In this document: one piece after another, positions 1-6,799 of the stretch
Layout: the number at the start of each line of letters is the position of its first letter
How positions within the stretch are numbered: the first letter of the stretch is position 1
Assembly (NCBI GenBank): GCA_946403085.1
Contig: CAMIYM010000014.1
Coordinates: 1-56,768, forward strand
Reading direction: 5' to 3'
DNA length: 56,768 nucleotides
Source: an uncultured Clostridia bacterium
GTDB taxonomy: Bacteria > Bacillota > Clostridia > Saccharofermentanales > Saccharofermentanaceae
The notes under the pieces: generated by a model
The model's database searches: none
Seen by the model: the letters and a program-made list of their open reading frames with translations, nothing else
Told to the model about the DNA's origin: nothing
Made by a program: the position numbers and the translations under genes

Positions 1-47
1 GGCTGTTAACCGAAATGTCACAGGTTCAAGTCCTGTTCGGGGAGCCA
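1..47 (+). tRNA. tRNA-Asn (GTT), 3' part only
   Basis: The window opens inside a tRNA. Visible are the anticodon loop CTGTTAA (anticodon GTT, Asn), a T arm with stem ACAGG/CCTGT around loop TTCAAGT, the 3' acceptor strand TCGGGGA, discriminator G and an encoded CCA. The D arm and 5' acceptor strand lie outside the window. A terminator follows at once, so this is the last gene of its transcript. Confidence 0.9.
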
Positions 48-48
48 A

Positions 49-78
49 AGCACCAGTCAAATGACTGGTGCTTTTTTA
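49..78 (+). terminator. Rho-independent terminator after tRNA-Asn
   Basis: Inverted repeat AGCACCAGTCA / TGACTGGTGCT with a tiny AA-centred loop, followed by six T. It begins two bases after the tRNA CCA end. Confidence 0.92.
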
Positions 79-108
79 TTGCCTTGTTTTCGTCTTATAG
101 ATCTGTAA

Positions 109-147
109 GTTAAGATTCAGTTAAGGTTAAGCGCTTTTGCAGTTAAG
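109..147 (+). promoter_or_regulatory. GTTAAG direct repeats upstream of the DUF975 gene
   Basis: GTTAAG occurs at 109, 120, 126 and 142. The copies at 109, 120 and 142 are spaced by 11 and 22 bp, so they lie on the same helix face, the usual pattern of OmpR/PhoB-type response regulator half-sites. Similar TTAAG repeats precede the ABC transporter at 5964. A weak promoter (TTGCAG at 137, TAGAAT at 158) overlaps the last copy. Function is inferred. Confidence 0.4.
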
Positions 148-242
148 GTTCGTTCTTTAGAATGTACATTGTAAGGGATAGGAACCGGCCGGTTTCATTC
201 GATAGATAGTAATTGATTTGATATAGAAAAGAGGTCGCAAAT

Positions 243-1073
243 ATGTGGACAAGGAAAAGTGTAAAGCAGAAAGGAAAGAAAGCATTTTTCGGTAATTTCT
301 GGAAGTGCGTTCTGGTAGCAATCATTTTAGGTATCGCACTCGGTGCAGCAGGTAGTGCTTCAAGTAGAGGCAGCGGCGGATTTTCCGCGATTCCTGCAAT
401 TACCAATTCGTTCACCGATGATAATCACTCAGGATCTTCAACGGTTACCATATCTGACGATGACGGAAATTCACATACAGTAGATTTGACCGATCCGGCA
501 AACCTGAATCCGTCAAGCATTGACCAGCAGGATGTAAATGCATTGATCGCAGCTTTTATCGCAGTATTCTTAGCTGTATTTATCATCTCATTGATCATCA
601 GTGTATTTGCTCTGGCGTTTAGGTACTTACTTCTTACTCCGTTTGAGTACGGATGCAGGAAGTTCTTCAGAAAGAACCTTGATGAACCTGCAAAGCTCAG
701 CAACATCGTATATGCCTTTGATTCAAACTATAAGAATATCGTTAAGACAGCTTTCTTAAGAGATCTTTTCATCTGGCTTTGGAGCTTGCTCTTCTTAATT
801 CCGGGAATCATTAAGAGCTATCAGTGGAGACTCGTACCTTATATCATGAGCGAGGATCCTACAATGAATTACAAGGATGCATTGGCAGAGAGCACAAAGC
901 TCATGCAGGGCAATAAGTGGAAGACATTTGTACTCGATCTTTCATTCATCGGCTGGGATATCCTTTCACTTCTTACATGGGGCTTCCTCGAAATCTTCTT
1001 CGTAGCTCCTTACAAAGCTTCTACAGATGCAGCTCTTTATGAGACATTGAAGTATGGTATCGATGCAAAATAA
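243..1073 (+). CDS. DUF975 family integral membrane protein
   Basis: 276 residues. A basic N-terminus (MWTRKSVKQKGKKAFF, typical of DUF975) leads into a first membrane span near residues 20-40. A polar Ser/Gly/Asp-rich loop follows (about 42-98), then spans near 100-125, 180-200 and 225-250. The loop contains the acidic TISDDDGNSHTVDLTDP stretch and is probably outside the cell. DUF975 proteins are common in Firmicutes and have no established biochemical function. The start has AAAAGAGG 9 bases upstream. It stands alone between the tRNA terminator and the signalling operon. The TTAAG repeats upstream resemble those of the ABC transporter at 6042, so both may answer to the same cell-envelope signal; that is inference. 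Confidence 0.8.
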   Translation: MWTRKSVKQKGKKAFFGNFWKCVLVAIILGIALGAAGSASSRGSGGFSAIPAITNSFTDDNHSGSSTVTISDDDGNSHTVDLTDPANLNPSSIDQQDVNALIAAFIAVFLAVFIISLIISVFALAFRYLLLTPFEYGCRKFFRKNLDEPAKLSNIVYAFDSNYKNIVKTAFLRDLFIWLWSLLFLIPGIIKSYQWRLVPYIMSEDPTMNYKDALAESTKLMQGNKWKTFVLDLSFIGWDILSLLTWGFLEIFFVAPYKASTDAALYETLKYGIDAK

Positions 1074-1107
1074 CATTGGGAATAGGAATAGGTTATAATA
1101 AAGTTCA

Positions 1108-1140
1108 GCCGGAGGAGTTAAGGCTCCTCCGGCCGGCTTT
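1108..1140 (+). terminator. GC-rich hairpin between DUF975 and the response regulator
   Basis: Perfect 10-bp stem GCCGGAGGAG / CTCCTCCGGC with loop TTAAGG. The tail is CGGCTTT, a weak T tract, and the regulator's ribosome-binding site starts only 7 bases later. A TATAAT at 1094 could place the hairpin in the regulator's leader, so it is either a weak terminator of the DUF975 gene or a leader structure. Confidence 0.5.
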
Positions 1141-1156
1141 GTGAATGGAGAGAAAT

Positions 1157-1840
1157 ATGGATTATAAGGTTTTGATCGCTGATGATGAGAATGAGATTAG
1201 AAATCTCTTGAGACTTTATCTTGAGAATGACGGATTCAAGGTAGCAGATGTCGCTTCCGGCGAAGAAGTTGGACCTGCTATGGAATCGTTTAAGCCGGAT
1301 ATCATCCTTCTTGATGTCATGATGCCAGGTAAAGACGGAATCCATGTCCTTAAAGACATAAGACAGGTAAGCAATGTCCCGGTTATGATCATTTCAGCTA
1401 GAACAGCAGATGCTGAGAGGATATTAGGTCTTAATGTCGGCGCAGACGATTATATCTGCAAGCCTTTTAATCCTTTGGAAGTTGTCGCCAGAGTAAAATC
1501 AAACTTAAGAAGATTCTATTCCCTTGGCGGAAGTGAAGAACACGTTGAGAAGATCACATGCGGTGACCTGGAGCTTGATACAGAGAAGTGTTTGCTCCTT
1601 AAGGCAGGTCAGTCCATGGAGCTTACATCAGTCGAGTATAAGATAATGGAGCTTCTTATGAAGCATCCCGGCAAGGTCTTTACCAAGCAGCAGATATATG
1701 AATATGCATGGGGTGAGGATTACTTTGTAGCCGACAATAATATTATGGTCGCTATAAGCAAGCTCAGGACAAAGCTTGACGAAGATCCTTCAAGATACAT
1801 AAAGACCCTTCGTGGGTTAGGTTACAGGCTGGATGCCTGA
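1157..1840 (+). CDS. OmpR/PhoB-family response regulator (first of two)
   Basis: 227 residues from the ATG at 1157, preferred over the in-frame ATG at 1145 because GGAGAG at 1147-1152 is then correctly spaced. The receiver domain (about 1-120) has the acidic pair DD near residues 9-10, phosphoacceptor D53 in ILLDVMMPG, a Ser in the MIISA strand and K102-type lysine in YICKPF. The winged-helix DNA-binding domain (about 130-227) ends with the expected YIKTLRGLGYRL. It should be phosphorylated by the kinase encoded 45 bp downstream and act as a transcription factor. It is the first gene of a tightly packed run: regulator, kinase, lipoprotein, second regulator, second kinase. The target promoter cannot be read from sequence. 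Confidence 0.93.
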   Translation: MDYKVLIADDENEIRNLLRLYLENDGFKVADVASGEEVGPAMESFKPDIILLDVMMPGKDGIHVLKDIRQVSNVPVMIISARTADAERILGLNVGADDYICKPFNPLEVVARVKSNLRRFYSLGGSEEHVEKITCGDLELDTEKCLLLKAGQSMELTSVEYKIMELLMKHPGKVFTKQQIYEYAWGEDYFVADNNIMVAISKLRTKLDEDPSRYIKTLRGLGYRLDA

Positions 1841-1861
1841 TTCTTGCGAATAAACAGGCAG

Positions 1862-1876
1862 TGTAACATTGTTACA
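1862..1876. promoter_or_regulatory. Palindrome TGTAACATTGTTACA (copy 1 of 3)
   Basis: A perfect 7-bp inverted repeat around a central T, between the first regulator and its kinase and just before the kinase ribosome-binding site. The identical 15-mer recurs at 20314-20328 (upstream of a cupin gene) and at 41516-41530 (inside the GH3 terminator stem). It could be an operator or a small RNA hairpin. Confidence 0.45.
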
Positions 1877-1885
1877 AAGGGGTAA

Positions 1886-3115
1886 ATGATGGCAAAGAAT
1901 AAGAAAGGAAGAGAGAAACAGCTTAAAGGCGTTCTTCTTACAAGGTTTTTCTTTGTTCTCATAATCGTCAGCATCGTCGAGCTGATACTGGTAGCTGTTA
2001 CGAACCAGTTCATTATCCCTTCTCTTATAACAATTAATAAATACGATACGATCATAAAGATCGATGGCGCAGAGGGTCTTTTTGTCCTTCTTTTCGTCAT
2101 GGTCACGACAGCGGTCGTAAAATGGATCTTTCCGGCTCTAAAGATCTCGCCTGTTGCAGTTAATGATTTTCTCGAGAAGCTTCTTATAAGCCGCGGCTTG
2201 AGCGGCGGCACAGCAGCTGATGCTACTGAAACGGTAAGACAATTAAGTGAGAATAAGTTCGCGATCCTTTCTTTGATCGGATCATTTTTGCTCGTCGCGA
2301 TAATCCTCATGACACCGTATATTGTCGGCGGAATCGTTTTCTCAGTTTCCGTAGCGCGTGAACTGCGTGCCTTAGAGCGCGAAAAGGAAGAGGAAAGGCA
2401 GCAGGAAGAGAAGCGCCGCTACCTGATGATCTCCAACATAGTCCATGACCTGAAGACGCCCATGACCACTGTTTACGGCTATGCAAAAGCCATGAACGAC
2501 GGCATCGTGCCTGCTGATAAACAGCCTGAATATCTTGATGCCATCATGAAAAAGACCGAAAGAACAAATGCGGTCATAGCAATGCTTCTTGATTACGTTA
2601 AGCTCGACAGCGAAGGTTTTACTATCAAGAGAGAAAGGATCGATGTCTGTGAGCTTCTGCGCTCATGTGCTGCATTCTGTTATACGGATATAGAAGCAGC
2701 TGGAGACGAGCTTGATATCGATGTTCCGGAGAAGCCTTTGTATATCAGTGCGGACAACATTCAGATGTCCAGGGTCATCACGAACCTGATAACCAATGCC
2801 ATCAAGCATAATCCTGAAGGCACAAAGATAGGCATATTCATCAAGTGCGAGAATTACGTGACAGGTGAAGATATAAGAGTTCTCATAGCAGATACCGGTG
2901 ATGAGATACCGGAAGAGCTCAGAGATTCGATTTTCGAGCCATTCGTCACAAGTGATGAATCACGTTCTTCAAGTGGTGGCACAGGCTTAGGACTTCCTCT
3001 TTCTGAGCGCATCTGCAAGATGCATGACTTCAGCCTGAGACTTATTCAGAACCCTGAGATAAAGCGTTATCACCTGGCTGATGAATATAAAAAAGTGTTC
3101 ATGATATCGATGTAA
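1886..3115 (+). CDS. Membrane sensor histidine kinase (first of two)
   Basis: 409 residues. Three likely membrane spans lie near residues 18-50, 63-85 and 125-155, with no large extracellular sensor domain, so it may sense membrane or intramembrane cues or a partner such as the lipoprotein encoded next. A Glu/Arg-rich linker (about 160-178) leads into the dimerisation domain with phosphoacceptor H187 in NIVHDLKTP. The ATPase domain has N box NLITNAIKHN, D box IADTGDEIP and G box GGTGLGL. The ORF starts ATGATG, so the second ATG (1889) is equally possible; GGGG lies at 1879-1882. It is the evident partner of the regulator at 1157. Confidence 0.92.
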   Translation: MMAKNKKGREKQLKGVLLTRFFFVLIIVSIVELILVAVTNQFIIPSLITINKYDTIIKIDGAEGLFVLLFVMVTTAVVKWIFPALKISPVAVNDFLEKLLISRGLSGGTAADATETVRQLSENKFAILSLIGSFLLVAIILMTPYIVGGIVFSVSVARELRALEREKEEERQQEEKRRYLMISNIVHDLKTPMTTVYGYAKAMNDGIVPADKQPEYLDAIMKKTERTNAVIAMLLDYVKLDSEGFTIKRERIDVCELLRSCAAFCYTDIEAAGDELDIDVPEKPLYISADNIQMSRVITNLITNAIKHNPEGTKIGIFIKCENYVTGEDIRVLIADTGDEIPEELRDSIFEPFVTSDESRSSSGGTGLGLPLSERICKMHDFSLRLIQNPEIKRYHLADEYKKVFMISM

Positions 3116-3132
3116 GCTGGGTAGGAGTCAAT

Positions 3133-3984
3133 ATGCATAATAAACTGATCAGAACGATTTCTTTGTGTCTTATCACAGGATTAGCGCTCACGACGCTAAG
3201 CGCGTGTTCCGTAAAGAGCAAAAGACAACTCATGGATTATGCCAGGAGCACGTATGGCGACGCTGATCTGGTCGGTTCCCACAGTAATCTGGGTAAGAAG
3301 ATAGTGACCGTAACCATGAAGGATAAGGACACTGGAATCGAATATACAGTTACATCGCAAATGATGGATGTGACTGTTGATGGAAGTTCTTTTGGTAAGC
3401 AGGAGCAGACATCTTCGGACTTTGAGGAAAAGTATTATGACTACCTGCTCGAAAAAGCCGGAGATGATCTTGGCGTTCTGGAAGACAAATACAATTTCAG
3501 TTATGAACTTGATTACGGCACGATAACCATAACATTTGCTTACCGTGAAAGCAGTAAGAATGCAGAAGAAGCTGCAAGAAAATTTGCAGAAGAACTCAAG
3601 AAGATCGATATCAAGCAAAAGATGCCTTCTGAATATGTCCTGTATGTTGAAGGAAATGTCTATATAGGTTATTACAACTCAGAACACGACGAGTATTCCG
3701 AGTCGAGCGAATTTGATATTATTGATTATGTCCACGAGAACTACGATGCAGATGCAGAATTCCTGGATTCGATGTTTTCCTATATCGATCAGTTCCTGTC
3801 AAATGAGGAAGTGGATGAGAAGTTCCCTGGTCACGATGGCTCACCTTCCGGAAATGCATACTATTTTAAGGATAAGAACGGTGAGATATTTGTAGTGATC
3901 GATCTTAAGGAATTCGGCGCGGATAAGAGCGAAATAAGGCTTTACCGTGATACCGGAAGCGGGATGGAAGAAATAGTTTTTTAA
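3133..3984 (+). CDS. Lipoprotein of unknown function within the two-component operon
   Basis: 283 residues with a signal peptide ending in lipobox LSAC (Cys near residue 25), so it is predicted to be lipid-anchored on the outer face of the membrane. The mature part is polar and rich in Asp, Glu, Tyr and Ser, with alternating beta-like stretches (KIVTVTMKDKDTGIEYTV). No known family is recognised. It lies 17 bases after the first kinase, and its stop codon forms part of the ribosome-binding site AAGGAG of the second regulator, so it is co-transcribed and probably translationally coupled. By position it may be an accessory sensor for one or both kinases, which is inference. Confidence 0.8.
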   Translation: MHNKLIRTISLCLITGLALTTLSACSVKSKRQLMDYARSTYGDADLVGSHSNLGKKIVTVTMKDKDTGIEYTVTSQMMDVTVDGSSFGKQEQTSSDFEEKYYDYLLEKAGDDLGVLEDKYNFSYELDYGTITITFAYRESSKNAEEAARKFAEELKKIDIKQKMPSEYVLYVEGNVYIGYYNSEHDEYSESSEFDIIDYVHENYDADAEFLDSMFSYIDQFLSNEEVDEKFPGHDGSPSGNAYYFKDKNGEIFVVIDLKEFGADKSEIRLYRDTGSGMEEIVF

Positions 3985-3993
3985 GGAGCGTTT

Positions 3994-4686
3994 ATGAAGT
4001 ACGACTGCCTGATCATAGATGACGAGAAGGAACTTGCGGATAATACATGCGAATATTTCAATATGTTCGATGTTAAGACAGCAGCAGTATATACGAGTGC
4101 GGAAGCTAATGCTTTCTTAAGTGCGAATGAACCTTCACTTGTACTGCTCGACATCAATCTTTCTGACGGCAGCGGATTCGAACTCTGCAAGAAGATAAGG
4201 CAGACGCTTAATATCCCGATCCTTTTCGTATCAGCTAGAAACACTGATGATGACAAGATCATTGCGCTTAATATCGGAGGCGACGATTACATCGAGAAGC
4301 CTTATTCTTTGGGTGTTTTGCTCGCCAAGGTCAAAGTTGTTTTAAAACGTTTTGCAGTATCTGATAATGACACTTCGAAAAAGTCCGGCTTCGATGACGG
4401 TTATCTTAAACTTGATAAAGTTAATAAGACCGTTATGGTTGGTGGTGTCGAAAAGAAGATCACGTCGATCGAGTGGAAACTTCTGGAGTACCTTGCAGAT
4501 AACAGGAACAGACTGGTAACGAAGACAGAGATCTTCGACAATGTCTGGAACGACAGATTCACTACAGACGGAACTTTAAATGTTCACGTAAGAAAGATCA
4601 GGGAAGCAATAGAAAAAGATCCGCAGGATCCCAAATACATCGTCACTGTATGGAAGGAAGGCTATAAGTTCGTAGCACCTGAGTAA
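3994..4686 (+). CDS. OmpR/PhoB-family response regulator (second)
   Basis: 230 residues. The receiver domain has acidic residues in IIDDEKE, phosphoacceptor D53 in LLDINLSDG, a Ser in FVSARN and the lysine in YIEKPYS. The C-terminal winged helix ends in YIVTVWKEGYKF. The ATG is preceded by AAGGAGCG, which overlaps the lipoprotein stop. The kinase gene follows after 2 bases. The downstream ABC transporter promoter carries four TTAAG half-sites at 10-11 bp spacing, the arrangement used by this protein family, so this regulator is the best candidate activator of that transporter. That link is inferred from position and spacing only. Confidence 0.93.
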   Translation: MKYDCLIIDDEKELADNTCEYFNMFDVKTAAVYTSAEANAFLSANEPSLVLLDINLSDGSGFELCKKIRQTLNIPILFVSARNTDDDKIIALNIGGDDYIEKPYSLGVLLAKVKVVLKRFAVSDNDTSKKSGFDDGYLKLDKVNKTVMVGGVEKKITSIEWKLLEYLADNRNRLVTKTEIFDNVWNDRFTTDGTLNVHVRKIREAIEKDPQDPKYIVTVWKEGYKFVAPE

Positions 4687-4688
4687 TA

Positions 4689-5939
4689 ATGAAAAAAGCA
4701 CCGTTTATCATTTTACTTGTCCTTACATTTATCGCTGAAGCATTGGCGTGCTATCTGATGCTTTCCAAGATCAAGGACATAAAGACAGATCCTGTTAAAG
4801 TAAACGAGTGCATGTATTCCATATCAGAAAACTACGGTGACACTTCAAAATACAATACGCAGCTTGATTATGTCGTCATAGATAATGACGGAAAGCTTGT
4901 ATATAAGACAAGAGACGGTCTTTCCGAATCCGTAAATGAAGCGATAAAAACAAGAGGTCTTATAATAGATCTTACGGTCGATGGCGAAGTCAAAGGCAAA
5001 GTGATCTTTGATTACAATATCGGTGTTCAGCTTGCAGAGTTTAAACAGAATATCGTAATTGTCTTTATCATCATCGGTGTTCTTCAAATAGTGATAATCG
5101 TGTCATGGTATATCTACATTAAGCGTTCCATGATCACACCGTTTACAAAGCTCAGCGACTTCGCTGCAAGAGTTGCTGAGGGTAATCTTGATATGCCTTT
5201 GCAGATGGATAAGGGCCATGTTTTCGGAGCATTTACAGAGAGCTTTGACCTTATGCGTTCCGAACTAAAGAAAGCACGTATCGCGGAGAAAAAAGCCAAT
5301 GATGAAAAGAAGGAAGTAATAGCAAAATTATCTCACGACATTAAGACTCCGGTTGCATCGATCAAGTCCACTTCTGAAGTCGGAATGGCGATCACAAAAG
5401 AAGAGCGCGCGAAAGAGATGTTCGGTGTTATCGACGCCAAGACTGATCAGATAAAATCGCTTGTAGATAATCTCTTCACATCAAGTGTGCAGGATATCAC
5501 AGAGATTGAAGTCAATCCCGGAATGCAGCCTTCTGACGTTATTTCAGGACTTATCAGGAACGCGGATTATCTTAGCCGTGCAGACACTTTTACGATACCT
5601 GAATGCAATGTCTATTTCGACAAGTTAAGGCTACAGCAGGTTTTCGATAACATCTTCATGAACTCATATAAATATGCGGATACAGCCATGCATGTGAATG
5701 CAGAGACAGCAGGTGATTATCTTGTCATAAGGATCTCTGATGAAGGTTCCGGCGTAAAGGAAGAAGAACTGCCGCTTCTTAAAGAGAAGTTCAAGAGAGG
5801 TAGCAACGCGAGTGATAAGGACGGTGCCGGATTAGGACTTTATCTGACGGATTATTTTATGGAAAAGATGGACGGTCTGCTGGGACTTAAGAATCTTGAT
5901 AAAGGTTTTGAAGTGTCGGTGTACATTAGGATTGTATGA
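4689..5939 (+). CDS. Sensor histidine kinase with extracytoplasmic loop and HAMP (second)
   Basis: 416 residues. An N-terminal span (about 5-25), an extracytoplasmic domain of roughly 90 residues, and a second span (about 119-142) are followed by a HAMP-like segment (MITPFTKLSDFAARVAEGNL) and the phosphotransfer helix with H216 in LSHDIKTPVAS. The ATPase domain shows N box IFMNSYKYAD, RISDEGSGV and G box GAGLGLYL. It begins 2 bases after the second response regulator, its clear partner. The downstream ABC exporter-like genes fit a kinase that responds to envelope stress or a peptide, but the ligand is unknown. Confidence 0.92.
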   Translation: MKKAPFIILLVLTFIAEALACYLMLSKIKDIKTDPVKVNECMYSISENYGDTSKYNTQLDYVVIDNDGKLVYKTRDGLSESVNEAIKTRGLIIDLTVDGEVKGKVIFDYNIGVQLAEFKQNIVIVFIIIGVLQIVIIVSWYIYIKRSMITPFTKLSDFAARVAEGNLDMPLQMDKGHVFGAFTESFDLMRSELKKARIAEKKANDEKKEVIAKLSHDIKTPVASIKSTSEVGMAITKEERAKEMFGVIDAKTDQIKSLVDNLFTSSVQDITEIEVNPGMQPSDVISGLIRNADYLSRADTFTIPECNVYFDKLRLQQVFDNIFMNSYKYADTAMHVNAETAGDYLVIRISDEGSGVKEEELPLLKEKFKRGSNASDKDGAGLGLYLTDYFMEKMDGLLGLKNLDKGFEVSVYIRIV

Positions 5940-5963
5940 TGTTCCCGCACACTCGAAACTGAT

Positions 5964-6000
5964 TTAAGAACTATTTAAGAGTTCCTTAAAGGCACTTAAG
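5964..6000 (+). promoter_or_regulatory. Four phased TTAAG repeats (candidate OmpR-type binding sites)
   Basis: TTAAG occurs at 5964, 5975 and 5996, with TTAAA at 5986: steps of 11, 11 and 10 bp. A candidate -10 box TATCCT lies at 6012, 11 bases after the last repeat, and no good -35 box is present. This is the layout of a promoter activated by a PhoB/OmpR-type regulator occupying the -35 region. The ABC operon starts at 6042 with AAGGAGG at 6026-6032. Confidence 0.6.
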
Positions 6001-6041
6001 GGTTAAAAAAGTATCCTAGTGCCATAAGGAGGTCGAAAGAC

Positions 6042-6797
6042 ATGAAAAACGTAATTGAGACTAAAAAGCTTTGCAAGACATTTTCCAACGGCGGCATTCA
6101 GCAGCACGTTCTTAAGAATATAGATCTTGAGATCTATGAAGGCGATTTCACGATCATCATGGGTGCTTCGGGTGCAGGTAAGTCCACTCTTCTTTATTCG
6201 TTATCCGGTATGGACAAGCCGACATTAGGTTCTGTTAAGTTTGACGGAACAGAGATCACCAAGATGAATACAGATGAGCTTGCCATCTTCAGAAGAAGCA
6301 ACTGCGGATTTGTTTTCCAGCAGGTTTATCTCGTTGATTCGATGAGCGTTCTGGATAACATCATGGCTGCAGGCCTTCTCGTTTATAAGGATAAGAGAGT
6401 ACTTGCTAAGAAGGCAGGAGAACTTCTCAAGGCAGTTAATATCGATGAGACACTCTGGGGCAAGTTCCCGACACAGATCTCAGGCGGTGAGGCTCAGAGA
6501 GTCGGCATCGCAAGATCTTTGATCAACGATCCGAAGCTTGTTTTCGCAGACGAGCCTACTGGTGCTTTGAACTCACAGACAGGTAAGGCCGTTCTTGATA
6601 CTCTTACAAAGTTCAACGAGAAGGGTCAGTCGATCGTAATGGTCACACACGATATCTCAAGTGCAAGACGAGGCAACCGCATCCTTTATGTAAAGGACGG
6701 CGAGATCGCCGGCGAATGCAATCTCGGAAAGTATGTGACAGGTGACAAAGAGCGTCATCAGAAGTTAAATGACTTCCTCGCTACGATGGGGTGGTAA
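6042..6797 (+). CDS. ABC transporter ATP-binding protein (MacB/LolD/BceA type)
   Basis: 251 residues. Walker A GASGAGKST at residues 41-49, Q loop in FVFQQVYL, signature ISGGEAQRVGIARSL near 145-159, Walker B LVFADEPTGALN, and the switch His in VMVTHD. The N-terminal IETKKLCKTF start and the PTGALNSQT motif are typical of the MacB/LolD/BceA/SalX branch, which powers mechanotransmission-type FtsX permeases rather than solute import. The permease gene follows directly. The spaced TTAAG repeats upstream and the preceding two-component genes suggest induction by an envelope stress or antimicrobial peptide. Substrate unknown. Confidence 0.95.
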   Translation: MKNVIETKKLCKTFSNGGIQQHVLKNIDLEIYEGDFTIIMGASGAGKSTLLYSLSGMDKPTLGSVKFDGTEITKMNTDELAIFRRSNCGFVFQQVYLVDSMSVLDNIMAAGLLVYKDKRVLAKKAGELLKAVNIDETLWGKFPTQISGGEAQRVGIARSLINDPKLVFADEPTGALNSQTGKAVLDTLTKFNEKGQSIVMVTHDISSARRGNRILYVKDGEIAGECNLGKYVTGDKERHQKLNDFLATMGW

Positions 6798-6799
6798 TC

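Noticed and set aside
1108..1140. Riboswitch upstream of the first response regulator
   Set aside because: Only one simple hairpin is present, without the multi-helix conserved core of any riboswitch I know.
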